A stretch of 31,019 nt of DNA from Bacteroides sp. OF04-15BH (GCF_003477995.1 NZ_QUEM01000036.1:1-31019), one strand, 5' to 3'. Positions 1-7,313 are shown, numbered from the stretch's first letter. Notes: a model not told the origin generated them from the sequence alone. Made by a program: numbers and translations.

Positions 1-198
1 GTTACCGCCGATGAGACTACATTTGCTTTGGCAATGGCCGATGATACCGTTCAGTCTGATACAATTATTGTTGATACAGAGAAGGTAGCTCTTGCTAAGA
101 ACGACGATGAAATTGAGCCCGATACAACAACCACAGAAAAGAAAAAGGTAGAAGAAGTAATTGAAAAAGCTGAGAATAAGATTCGTTTTATGGCATAA
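1..198 (+). CDS. C-terminal fragment of an unidentified acidic protein
   Basis: An open frame runs in from the left edge and ends at a TAA at 196-198, giving 65 residues with no start in the window. The visible part is rich in Asp, Glu, Thr and Lys, with runs such as DTTTTEKKKVEEVIEKAENK, and ends in RFMA. The composition looks like a flexible acidic linker followed by a short charged helix. I do not recognise the family. Codon use looks like real coding sequence, and the frame stops just before a hairpin at 288-319. The missing upstream part would be needed for any functional call. Confidence 0.6.
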   Translation, partial: VTADETTFALAMADDTVQSDTIIVDTEKVALAKNDDEIEPDTTTTEKKKVEEVIEKAENKIRFMA

Positions 199-287
199 CC
201 CACTATTTTGGTTTTAGAGGATAACATGATATTTATATATTCGTTAGGTATGTTTTGAGATTCTATTCTATATTAAAAATCCTCAGA

Positions 288-319
288 GAAAGGCCTTTCC
301 TGTGAAGGAAGGGCCTTTC
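288..319. terminator. Hairpin downstream of the left-edge gene
   Basis: GAAAGGCC at 288-295 pairs with GGCCTTTC at 312-319, and TTCC/GGAA extends the stem inward around a short loop. There is no clean T-run on the plus strand. On the minus strand the stem is followed by a T-rich stretch. It is probably the end signal of the gene ending at 198, but it lies 90 bases past that stop codon, so this is tentative. Confidence 0.45.
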
Positions 320-457
320 GCCGTTTATATACCTTTCTGTTTTTGATATTTCGGAAAAGGCTTGTGCGAGGTGTACGGTATCTTGTTGGATAGCGAAGAA
401 GCTACGAAGCGTAAACTGTGCCTGATCATGATGAGGCTGCTTATCGGAAATTATCAT

Positions 458-530
458 CCCATTGATAATTTATTATCGCCCTGATGATAATTTATTATTT
501 TCCCATTGATAATTGGGATTGATAACTTCC
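458..530. repeat. Array of AT-rich palindromic units (left array)
   Basis: Three imperfect units begin with CCC at 458, 479 and 502. The first carries the perfect palindrome GATAATTTATTATC (464-477). The second carries a near copy. The third is degenerate and runs into GGGATTGATAAC. Spacing is 21 and 23 bases, about two helical turns. A related array with the same palindromic core design (RTAAT-NN-ATTAY) lies at 30892-30951. Function unknown. Confidence 0.6.
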
Positions 531-591
531 GGCAGCTTCCAGGATCGGCCGGAGAAATGGGAAAATCTGTGATCTTAGAACCCGATGATGC

Positions 592-654
592 TGTGGATTG
601 TGGACTTTTTCCACACTTTCCCACAAATTCCCCGCTTTTCCCCAGTGTGGATTT
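592..654. other. Cluster of DnaA-box-like 9-mers (possible replication origin or DnaA-controlled site)
   Basis: Within 63 bases five sites share the TCCACA or CCCACA core. They are TGTGGATTG (592-600, reverse), TGTGGACTT (599-607, reverse), TTTTCCACA (607-615, forward), TTTCCCACA (617-625, forward) and TGTGGATTT (646-654, reverse). The third fits the relaxed DnaA consensus TTWTNCACA exactly; the others differ by one or two bases. An AT-rich repeat region lies about 60-130 bases to the left and another AT-rich stretch lies at 661-710. The arrangement resembles an origin with an unwinding element, but no dnaA, dnaN or other origin marker gene is visible. Confidence 0.4.
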
Positions 655-710
655 TTGGTGGTATTTTTATTTTCCATTGATTGTCAGTGAATTATATTGA
701 ATTGTTGTTT

Positions 711-726
711 TTGGCACGCTAGTTGT
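711..726 (+). promoter_or_regulatory. Sigma-54-like promoter
   Basis: TTGGCACG at 711-718, four bases, then TTGT at 723-726, matches the -24/-12 consensus TTGGCACG-N4-TTGC except for the last base. The spacing GG-N10-G is correct. No good Bacteroidetes -33/-7 pair is seen here. A start near 737 would be expected, feeding the RNA candidate that follows. Confidence 0.45.
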
Positions 727-736
727 ATTATTATAA

Positions 737-951
737 GTAGAAAGTAAAAGCAATCATAGTTAGTAAATTAGATTAAGTGTAAAAGTGGAGGCTAAGCGTA
801 GCACACGTCTCAAATATCTCTCTCGTGAGAAAGGGGTATTTAAAAAAACATCCTTAAGGTTAGTTTTGTTTTGGAAATTTGGGTTTATTAAAGGATGTTT
901 ACCGAGCAGGCTGTCTTCTTCTATAAAAAGAGGGCAGCCTGCTCTTTTTTT
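737..951 (+). ncRNA. Candidate structured small RNA, about 215 nt
   Basis: The stretch sits between a sigma-54-like promoter (711-726) and a strong terminator (904-951) and has no ATG-started plus-strand ORF that fits inside it. It contains nested helices: GTG-GAG-GCTA-AGCG-TAGC-A-CAC near 786-808, a TCTC-GT-GAGA hairpin bracketed by AAATA/TATTT near 813-842, and a perfect 10-bp stem AAACATCCTT (846-855) with AAGGATGTTT (891-900) enclosing a 35-nt loop. The neighbouring plus strand is empty, so this would be a free-standing transcript rather than a leader. I do not recognise a known RNA family. Confidence 0.4.
904..951 (+). terminator. Rho-independent terminator of the RNA candidate
   Basis: GAGCAGGCTG (904-913) pairs perfectly with CAGCCTGCTC (935-944) and is followed by seven T residues (945-951). 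Confidence 0.8.
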
Positions 952-1033
952 ATTCCTATAGATCGGATTTGTTTTCTCAGCCTCTTCTGCGGTTCGTAAG
1001 AATTTGCCCGTGCGGTAGAAGCCCGGATACAGT

Positions 1034-1097
1034 AATCCCCTTATTCTGTAGGCGCTCAGACCGGAATAGGAGTCTGTTGCCACGGAATAAGGGGATT
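1034..1097. repeat. Long inverted repeat at the 3' end of the efflux operon
   Basis: AATCCCCTTATTC (1034-1046) and GAATAAGGGGATT (1085-1097) form a perfect 13-bp stem. Further pairing inside (GGC with GCC, CAGAC with GTCTG) makes one long cruciform. It begins 6 bases after the stop of the last efflux gene. It has no T-run on either strand, so it may protect a 3' end rather than act as a classical terminator. Confidence 0.6.
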
Positions 1098-1102
1098 GTT
1101 GG

Positions 1103-2341
1103 TTATTGGTCTGCCTCTTGCTGTTCCTGTTGGTCTCTCAGGGCCAGGCGACGGCTTTGACGGATCATGTAATAATAAGCACAGGTTGCCGTGAAGAAAT
1201 ACACTACAGTCTGAATCCACAAAGCGTAGTATTCTTGTTGCACGTCATCCAATAGGGCACCCATTGAGTTGATGCGGATAAAACCGTTCACCCCGAAGGT
1301 TGAAGGGGCTATCCACGAAAGGAGGTGCCATACTTCGGGAATCGCTGCTCCCGGCCAGGAAATGCCCGAAATGAAGAGCAGAGGTATTGACGTGAAAACA
1401 AACAGAGGCATACAGCTCTCGCGCGAGAATACCAGGATGGACAGAGTCATGGCAAAGAAGATGCAGGCCAGAAGATAAGGAAGCATGAAGGCCATCAGAT
1501 CCCAGATTTGCGGAATCTGCGGCAGACTGAATATCTTGGGCACAGCCAACAGCAGCCAGCTGCTCATCACGGCGTAGACCATGAAATAACACAGAGATTT
1601 TCCGATTACGATGCGGAAGGTTCCGTTTCGTTTTCCGGGAGGCAGCTGCAAATGGAAAGTATGCAGTTCGCGCGCCGTTCCGTTTATCTGTCCGATACCC
1701 AGCAGCAGTGTCTGCTGGATGATCAGAATCAGTACGGCCGGGATAAGGAAACTGGCGAAACCGTTCTGCGGGTTGAACATCGGCACATATTCATATTCCA
1801 GTGGGGCCGTGCTGATGTTGTCCTGTTCGTCGGTTGTGTTTCCCAGACGCTCAATCTGGATTTCCTTGTTCATGTCGAGCGACACATCGGTGCAGACCGA
1901 CAGAATGGCCTTATAGTAAAGCAGTCCGCTCATGTCCGAATAGGCAGCCACAGTGGCCTGTTTGCCCGAGTTGAGGCGTTTGCTGAAGTCGGACGGTATC
2001 AGGATGGTGCCGTAGGCTTTCTGCTTTTTCATCAGCGTCTTGGCTTCTTCCACATCCGAAGCATAGGCCACAATGCGCAGGTCGGGCGCAGCGTCGGCAC
2101 GTGTCAGGAACTCGCGGCTCAGAGCCGAGTGCGACTGGTCTACGGCTACGACAGGTACCTCGCGCACCACCTCGCCGGTGTAGATAAAGGCATACAGCAG
2201 CGGATAGAGCAGGGGCACCAGAATGAAGAAGATCAGCACACCCTGATCGCGGAACACACGTCCGCATTCCCGGCGCCAGATGAGGAAGGTTTCGCTCACC
2301 GTGCGCAGAAACCGCTGATATAAAGATGTATTTTCTTTCAT
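1103..2341 (-). CDS. ABC-2 type transporter permease, last gene of efflux operon
   Basis: A 412-residue membrane protein of the ABC-2 export permease type (YhhJ/YbhS/YbhR-like). It has an N-terminal cytoplasmic stretch, a first membrane helix at about 33-53 (VLIFFILVPLLYPLLYAF), and a large extracytoplasmic domain starting VREVPVVAVDQSHSALSREF. A cluster of five membrane helices follows from about 195 to 395, including FASFLIPAVLILIIQQTLLL and PLFVFTSIPLLFISGISWP. Family members work as a pair with an ATP-binding protein and a HlyD-type adaptor. Here the start is 3 bases from the stop of the preceding permease gene, so the two are surely co-translated and probably form a heterodimer. No nucleotide-binding gene is in the operon. 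Substrate cannot be told. Confidence 0.88.
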   Translation of the reverse strand: MKENTSLYQRFLRTVSETFLIWRRECGRVFRDQGVLIFFILVPLLYPLLYAFIYTGEVVREVPVVAVDQSHSALSREFLTRADAAPDLRIVAYASDVEEAKTLMKKQKAYGTILIPSDFSKRLNSGKQATVAAYSDMSGLLYYKAILSVCTDVSLDMNKEIQIERLGNTTDEQDNISTAPLEYEYVPMFNPQNGFASFLIPAVLILIIQQTLLLGIGQINGTARELHTFHLQLPPGKRNGTFRIVIGKSLCYFMVYAVMSSWLLLAVPKIFSLPQIPQIWDLMAFMLPYLLACIFFAMTLSILVFSRESCMPLFVFTSIPLLFISGISWPGAAIPEVWHLLSWIAPSTFGVNGFIRINSMGALLDDVQQEYYALWIQTVVYFFTATCAYYYMIRQSRRLALRDQQEQQEADQ

Positions 2342-2344
2342 AAC

Positions 2345-3514
2345 TTAAGGGATGTAGTTAAATTCACGCAATGCTTTGTGCAGGCGCCCCAGGAAGGGGA
2401 GCGGAAGCAGGATGAAGATGACCAGAGCCAGATAAGGTTGCCAGGCATATTCGATGGGGTATCCGTTGAGGATCTGGTTCACGTAAATCAGGAAATAATG
2501 GCGCAGCGGAAACAGGTTGGCGAGCATCTGCAAGGACGGGTGCATGGCCATGACCGGAAAAGTGAATCCGGAGATGGAGAAAGACACCACGCCCCACAGC
2601 GAGCAGGCGCTCAGCGCCAGACGAAGTGTGGGCAACAGGGAGAATACCAGTACTCCGAAGCCCTGCGAAGCCAGAACCATGACCAGCGTAGACAGCATCA
2701 GGGCGCCCACACTGCAGTGGAACGGGAATTGCAGCACTCCGTAAAGATATACGTTGATGCCCAAAGCCACAGCATAGAAAATCAGCGTGTGCGGTGCCAG
2801 TTTGCCGAGCAGCGCCCGCATGATGTTCTGGTCGGCCATTTCGAGCCATTCCTTTCGCGTGTTGTATTTGATTTCGCTGCCGATGGAGAATACCGTCATC
2901 ATGAAGATCATGAGCATGAGTATGCCCGGCAGAATCGTATTGTTCAGATAAACCGAGTAGTTGAGCCACGGATTCTGCAAGGCATGCGTGTCGATCACGA
3001 TCGGTTGCAGAAAAGCCCGTGCTGCGGCTTCGGGGATGCCGCGTGCCTGCATGGTCTGAAGCCCCACGGCTCCTTTGGCCAGCTCCGACATGGTGCGCAT
3101 ATCCCTGTAGATCAGTGAGCCGGCAATCAGGAAGGTGTTGTTCGTATAGAAAGATACCTTGGGCTGACGGCTGGCCATCACATCGTCGGTCGTTCCTTTG
3201 GGGATATAGTAGAAGGCATAAATCTTGCCTCGCTGCATGTCTTTTCTCGCTTCGGCGATGTTGGCATATTGCTTGCTGATTCCGGTTTGCGTAAAGGCAT
3301 CCAGATTGCGGATGATGTTGCGGGTGGTGGAGGTGTTGTCCTGATCGACCACGCCTACCGGAAGGTTTTTGGGCAACCCTTCATTCATCAGGGTTGTGAA
3401 GAACAAGCAACAGCATAAAGGAGCGATGACCATGCAGAACAGATACAGCGGGCGGGAGACGAGTATTCTCAGCTCCCGCAGCATGATTGCTATGATTCCT
3501 TTATTGCTTTGCAT
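2345..3514 (-). CDS. ABC-2 type transporter permease, third gene of efflux operon
   Basis: A 389-residue paralogue of the following permease with the same plan: an N-terminal helix (about 20-42, PLYLFCMVIAPLCCCLFF), an extracytoplasmic domain beginning LPVGVVDQDNTSTTRNIIRN, then membrane helices from about 190 to 380. The opening of the outer domain (VGVVDQDNTS) matches VVAVDQSHSA in the partner, showing common ancestry of the pair. The start lies 16 bases after the HlyD-like gene stop, consistent with one transcript. The likely role is half of the inner-membrane channel of a three-part exporter together with the upstream TolC-like and HlyD-like proteins. Confidence 0.88.
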   Translation of the reverse strand: MQSNKGIIAIMLRELRILVSRPLYLFCMVIAPLCCCLFFTTLMNEGLPKNLPVGVVDQDNTSTTRNIIRNLDAFTQTGISKQYANIAEARKDMQRGKIYAFYYIPKGTTDDVMASRQPKVSFYTNNTFLIAGSLIYRDMRTMSELAKGAVGLQTMQARGIPEAAARAFLQPIVIDTHALQNPWLNYSVYLNNTILPGILMLMIFMMTVFSIGSEIKYNTRKEWLEMADQNIMRALLGKLAPHTLIFYAVALGINVYLYGVLQFPFHCSVGALMLSTLVMVLASQGFGVLVFSLLPTLRLALSACSLWGVVSFSISGFTFPVMAMHPSLQMLANLFPLRHYFLIYVNQILNGYPIEYAWQPYLALVIFILLPLPFLGRLHKALREFNYIP

Positions 3515-3530
3515 GATGTGTGGATTTCCA

Positions 3531-4517
3531 TTATTTGCGGATGATTACGGACATGCCCGGGCGCAGTCCGGCGATTTTCTCTTTCGGAGTGGCTTTTACC
3601 TCGAAGGTCTTCAGGTCAAACTGACCGGTAGTCTTGGTGGCTTTCCAGGCAGCGTATGAGCCCATATCCTTCATGGAAGACACCTTGAGCTGTACTTCTT
3701 TGTTGAAAGCCGGCACGAAGGCTTTGAATTCAGAGCCGACAGCCAGATTGCTCAACTGGTCTTCGCGCACGTTGAAGGTCACCCACATGTCCTGAAGCAT
3801 ACTCACGTTCATAATCGGGGCACCGGTTCCGACCAGTTCACCGATTTGCGGGAAGATTTCGGCAACTTCACCGTCCATCTGGGCAATGAGCACGGTCTCC
3901 TTGATATAAGAGTTCACTTCGTCTACTACACCCTGGGCCTGACGTGCCTGAGCGGCAGCAGCCTCTTTATCCTCTTTCTGGGCACCGTTGCGGGCCAGGT
4001 CATATTGAGCCTTGGCAGCTTTCTCGGTAGCCTGCATGGCTTTATAGTTGGCATACACCTCGTCGCGCTTCTGCGCACTCATGACGCCCTCTTCAAACAG
4101 ACGGTTGATGCGGTTGTATGACTTTTCTGCAATCTCCAGTCCGGCTTTTGCTTTCTGCCACATTTCATAAGCGGCCTGAATCTGCTCGCGGCGTGCGCCC
4201 TTGTCAGCCTTCTCGCGAATGGCATTTGCTGCATTCTGCACGGCTTCGGCTTGTGCCAGCTTGGCCTGCACGTCCGGAGCTTCCAGTATAGCCAGCGTGT
4301 CACCGGCGCGTACGTGGTCACCTTCGTGCACCAGGATGCGCAGGATGCGTCCCGGCACCTTGCTCGATACGCGGTATTCGTTGGCCTCGGCCTGTCCCTG
4401 GATGATTTCATCTTCATTGCCTAAAAGGAACATTCCTGCTCCGGCAACCAGGGCTACAATGACAACCAGACTCACCAAAGCCCAGATAATGCTATGTTGT
4501 TGTGCTTTCTTTTCCAT
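3531..4517 (-). CDS. HlyD-family periplasmic adaptor (membrane fusion protein)
   Basis: A 328-residue adaptor. One membrane anchor (about residues 9-31, IIWALVSLVVIVALVAGAGMF) is followed by a biotinyl-lipoyl half-motif (YRVSSKVPGRILRILVHEGD, 48-67). A long alpha-helical hairpin rich in Ala, Glu and Lys (about 85-205) comes next, then the returning lipoyl half (VLIAQMDGEVAEIFPQIGEL) and a beta-barrel domain ending in GLRPGMSVIIRK. This is the order seen in EmrA/YbhG/HlyD adaptors that bridge an inner-membrane permease to TolC. It sits between the TolC-like gene (56 bases upstream) and two ABC-2 permeases (16 bases downstream), which supports the same assignment. Confidence 0.93.
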   Translation of the reverse strand: MEKKAQQHSIIWALVSLVVIVALVAGAGMFLLGNEDEIIQGQAEANEYRVSSKVPGRILRILVHEGDHVRAGDTLAILEAPDVQAKLAQAEAVQNAANAIREKADKGARREQIQAAYEMWQKAKAGLEIAEKSYNRINRLFEEGVMSAQKRDEVYANYKAMQATEKAAKAQYDLARNGAQKEDKEAAAAQARQAQGVVDEVNSYIKETVLIAQMDGEVAEIFPQIGELVGTGAPIMNVSMLQDMWVTFNVREDQLSNLAVGSEFKAFVPAFNKEVQLKVSSMKDMGSYAAWKATKTTGQFDLKTFEVKATPKEKIAGLRPGMSVIIRK

Positions 4518-4573
4518 AATTCTTTAGGTTTAAATATTTTGTAATAGATTCGTTTTATATGTTGTTCTTTGGT

Positions 4574-6058
4574 TTATTGTACTTGCAGACGTCCGAGCGC
4601 TTTCTTCAGATAAGTGTCAGCCAGACGGATGTCAATCTGTGCATCAATCTTTTCGGTTTGGGCGGAAAGCCAGGCGGTCTGCGCCTCCATCACGTTCGAT
4701 GTCGGGATGACTCCCTCGCGGAATCCCTTGGTGGCGATTTTCAGATTCTCCTCAGCCTTTTCCATGCTCCGGTTGGCCAGAGCCAGGCGTTTCTGGGCCT
4801 CTTCGGTCTTGAACTTGCTCTGGCTGATTTGCAGTTCTATTTTTTCTTTTACCTCTTCCTTTTGCATTTTGGCAATGGTGGCTTCAGCTTTGGCAGCTTT
4901 TACCTTATAGAATCCTTCGCCCCAGTGCAGAATAGGCACTTGCAGCATGACGCCTACATTCCAGGTGCCGCGGAATTTCTTTTCAAAGCTGTTGAAAACC
5001 GATGGGCTGGTTGCGGCATATCCGCCGATGAGTGCCAGTGACGGCAACATGTCCGAGCGCACAACGTTGATTTTCTGCTGGTAAATCTGATTGGCGATTT
5101 CCAGACTCTGGATTTCGGGACGCTGGTCGGCTCCCTGATTCAGTTCTTCTTCGCTTACGGTTTCTGCCAGTACGTTTTCCACGCTTTCATCGGCCAGCGT
5201 GATCTCTTCCGTCAGGTCCAGACCGCAGAGTTGGCACAGAAGCATCTTGGAGAGGCTCAGTCCGTTGTCCACTTTCGTCAGATTCATTTCCGCTTCATTG
5301 AGTTTCACTTTCACGGTAAGTCCGTCGGCTTGGGTGGCCACTCCCTCCTGAATCATTTTTTCCACATCCTCGTCCAGTTTGCGGATCAGGTTCAGATAAC
5401 CTTCGGCCAGCTTCTTTTTATTACTGAGCGACACGGTCATCCAGTAGGCTTCATCCGTACTCAGTACCAGATTCTGTGTTTCGGTGTCATATTGCTTGCC
5501 GGCCAGTTCTTTCGACAGTTCGGTGATTTTGTTGTAGGCCCGTATCTTTCCGCCCATATACAGCGGTTGGGTGAGCATGACACCGGCCACCCAGGTATTT
5601 CGCGTATCGGTCCGGAAGGCATCAGCCAGGTCTTTTCCGGCCTGATTCAGGGCTTGTTCCACACCCTGCAATTTGCCCGACTGGATGAACTGCTGGGCCA
5701 TCTGTCCCAAAATCGGGTTAATCTGTCCCAGTTGGGTGACAAACTCCGTGAGTCCCGGCATCAATGCCTGTCCGATGTTGGTACCCAGATTTCCCAGGCT
5801 GTTCTTTTGTGCATCGCTGAGCAGTGATATTTCATCGCCGAAGCGCATATAGCCTCCGGAGGCTGAAATCTTGGGGAGATAATTTGTAAAGGCTGCCTTG
5901 TCCTCGTAGTGTGCCTTTTCCATCTTCAGTTTGGATATCTGCAAAGTCTTGTTGTTGGCTATCGCCAAGTTTCTGCAGCTGTCTAAAGATAGAACCCGTT
6001 GTGCCTGAATTCCGGTGATGAATCCAGACAACATTAAAATAACGATTAGTCTTTTCAT
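4574..6058 (-). CDS. TolC-family outer membrane efflux channel, first gene of efflux operon
   Basis: A 494-residue TolC-like protein. I start it at the ATG at 6058, which gives a clear signal peptide MKRLIVILMLSGFITGIQAQ. A longer frame from 6157 would add 33 residues encoded across the promoter and is unlikely. The mature part opens with RVLSLDSCRNLAIANNKTLQ, typical of outer membrane efflux proteins. Two long-helix repeats follow, separated by a strand region containing GVMLTQPLYMGGKIRAYNKI; the equivalent motif in the second half is GVMLQVPILHWGEGFYKVKA. The protein would form a trimeric outer membrane and periplasmic duct. A consensus promoter lies just upstream, making this the first gene of the four-gene export operon. 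Confidence 0.92.
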   Translation of the reverse strand: MKRLIVILMLSGFITGIQAQRVLSLDSCRNLAIANNKTLQISKLKMEKAHYEDKAAFTNYLPKISASGGYMRFGDEISLLSDAQKNSLGNLGTNIGQALMPGLTEFVTQLGQINPILGQMAQQFIQSGKLQGVEQALNQAGKDLADAFRTDTRNTWVAGVMLTQPLYMGGKIRAYNKITELSKELAGKQYDTETQNLVLSTDEAYWMTVSLSNKKKLAEGYLNLIRKLDEDVEKMIQEGVATQADGLTVKVKLNEAEMNLTKVDNGLSLSKMLLCQLCGLDLTEEITLADESVENVLAETVSEEELNQGADQRPEIQSLEIANQIYQQKINVVRSDMLPSLALIGGYAATSPSVFNSFEKKFRGTWNVGVMLQVPILHWGEGFYKVKAAKAEATIAKMQKEEVKEKIELQISQSKFKTEEAQKRLALANRSMEKAEENLKIATKGFREGVIPTSNVMEAQTAWLSAQTEKIDAQIDIRLADTYLKKALGRLQVQ

Positions 6059-6116
6059 TATATTGTATTTAGTTGATATTTCTTTTTGTTCGTGAATGAT
6101 TGCATAGGCAACGATA

Positions 6117-6147
6117 CAAAAGTAATATCTTTGCAGAAAGAAGCAAA
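6117..6147 (-). promoter_or_regulatory. Bacteroidetes housekeeping promoter of the efflux operon
   Basis: On the minus strand TTTG (6144-6147), exactly 19 bases, then TACTTTTG (6117-6124) matches the TTTG-N19-TAnnTTTG consensus fully. It lies about 60 bases upstream of the chosen tolC-like start at 6058, which also supports that start. Confidence 0.8.
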
Positions 6148-6188
6148 GAAAAGACATTTTTTTTATTGAATATTATCATCTTAGAAAC

Positions 6189-6222
6189 AAAAAAGCCTGC
6201 TCGAAAAGGAGCAGGCTTTTTC
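6189..6222. terminator. Bidirectional rho-independent terminator
   Basis: AAAAAGCCTGCTC and GAGCAGGCTTTTT form a stem around a GAAAAG loop, with A-runs on the left and T-runs on the right, so it can work on either strand. It ends the minus-strand gene at 6226. The GC core AGCCTGCTC is the same as in the terminator at 904-951. Confidence 0.85.
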
Positions 6223-6225
6223 TGT

Positions 6226-7104
6226 TTATTTTTCAAAGGTTACAGATGCGTTTCCGATATTGTTTCCGTCAGCGAAGATGGATACCCGATAGGTTCCGGC
6301 GCTGAGGAACTCGTTTACGTCCCAATACAGAGTGACGTTCTGTGCGTCTCCCGTGTATTCGATATCACGTTTCATGGAATATTCCAGATTCTTGTTCTCG
6401 TAGGGGAATGTATTTCCGTTGGTCAGCACTTCGTTGGTTGGCTTCAGGATGCGCACATAAATGCTTTTCATTCCGGTGGTAGCCGTGATATTCTTGGCAA
6501 TGGTAAAGTTTACGACCAGCTGTTTGGCATCTTTGATTTTCCGTGCGTTCTTGCCTCGCTTGTTTTTGGCAGACATGGAAATGCCGGTAGCATCCAGCTG
6601 TGAGGCGATGGCCACCTTGTCGCTCAGCGATGCCTTCTCGCTTTGCAGGCTGGAGATATGGGTCTGTGCCTGTGAATATTGTGCCTTGATTTGCTGGTTC
6701 TCTGTGGTCAGCGCCTGGTTCAGGCGGTTCAGAGAGTCAATTTCCAGAATATATCCACGCATGATGGCACGCACTGTGGCCAACTCCTTTTTCAGTCGCG
6801 CAATCTCTGCGGCATCGGTTGACTTGACGCGTTTCAGTTCGGCCAGCAACTCCTCGGTGCGCTGCTGTTCCTTGTCCAGCTGGGCGATGAGGGAGTCGTT
6901 ATTGATTTGCGTTTTCATTTCGTTGTATTGCTTGGCAAACTGTGCATATTCGTTTTCCATTTCCTTTTTGTCCATTTCTGCCAGTTTGACCATTTCCTCG
7001 TGTTCTGCGCTCTTTTCACTCAGAGAATAAATGAGGTAGCCCACACATCCGCACAGGATGACTACTACGACGCTAGCAATTACAATGATTTTTTTCTTGT
7101 CCAT
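6226..7104 (-). CDS. Membrane-anchored coiled-coil protein of unknown function
   Basis: A 292-residue protein in three parts. A membrane helix near the N terminus (about 5-27, IIVIASVVVVILCGCVGYLI) is followed by a long charged coiled coil (about 33-165, rich in Glu, Lys, Gln and Leu, for example IAQLDKEQQRTEELLAELKR). A basic linker (KNKRGKNARKIKD) leads into a C-terminal region of about 95 residues that looks like a beta-sandwich (VNFTIAKNITATTGMKSIYV to the end FADGNNIGNASVTFEK). The bulk probably faces the periplasm. I do not recognise a named family. It is transcribed alone, from a promoter at about 7151-7184 to the terminator at 6189-6222. Confidence 0.85.
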   Translation of the reverse strand: MDKKKIIVIASVVVVILCGCVGYLIYSLSEKSAEHEEMVKLAEMDKKEMENEYAQFAKQYNEMKTQINNDSLIAQLDKEQQRTEELLAELKRVKSTDAAEIARLKKELATVRAIMRGYILEIDSLNRLNQALTTENQQIKAQYSQAQTHISSLQSEKASLSDKVAIASQLDATGISMSAKNKRGKNARKIKDAKQLVVNFTIAKNITATTGMKSIYVRILKPTNEVLTNGNTFPYENKNLEYSMKRDIEYTGDAQNVTLYWDVNEFLSAGTYRVSIFADGNNIGNASVTFEK

Positions 7105-7150
7105 AGTCCTAAAATATTTATCGTTTTTGAGGCTTTCGTTTTCAAAGCCG

Positions 7151-7184
7151 CAAATATAATTCTTTTCTATCGAACCATTGCAAA
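7151..7184 (-). promoter_or_regulatory. Probable promoter of the coiled-coil protein gene
   Basis: Minus-strand TATATTTG (7151-7158) fits the -7 consensus TAnnTTTG. A TTTG lies 22 bases upstream (7181-7184), slightly longer than the usual 19-21. Confidence 0.55.
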
Positions 7185-7282
7185 CAAATCTTATTTTTCG
7201 TTGGGGTTTTTAATTTTATTTCCGGCGAATCAGGGTTGCAGGGTAAATGCTTCCTCGTTTTTATTAAAAAAACGAATTACTT

Positions 7283-7313
7283 TTTCTCCTTATTAAAAAA
7301 AAACGTACCTTTG
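7283..7313 (+). promoter_or_regulatory. Probable promoter of the GH31 gene
   Basis: TACCTTTG (7306-7313) matches the -7 consensus and TTTC (7283-7286), one base off TTTG, is 19 bases upstream. The leader would be about 55 bases, AT-rich, without a Shine-Dalgarno sequence. Confidence 0.6.

Noticed and set aside
263..457. 64-codon minus-strand ORF beside the left repeat array
   Set aside because: Its C-terminal third is encoded by the hairpin at 288-319 and there is no promoter. I mention it only as part of the possible repeated element.
787..960. Plus-strand open frame from a GTG inside the RNA candidate
   Set aside because: It lacks an ATG and a ribosome site, runs through the terminator stem, and has a composition of AT-rich noise, although a small peptide cannot be fully excluded.
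760..1083. 107-codon minus-strand ORF downstream of the efflux operon
   Set aside because: It reads straight through the terminator at 904-951 and the strong helices of the RNA candidate, and through part of the 1034-1097 inverted repeat. Its open frame is explained by those structures.
6059..6157. Longer N terminus for the TolC-like protein
   Set aside because: The 33 extra codons lie over the consensus promoter at 6117-6147 and would hide a clear signal peptide.
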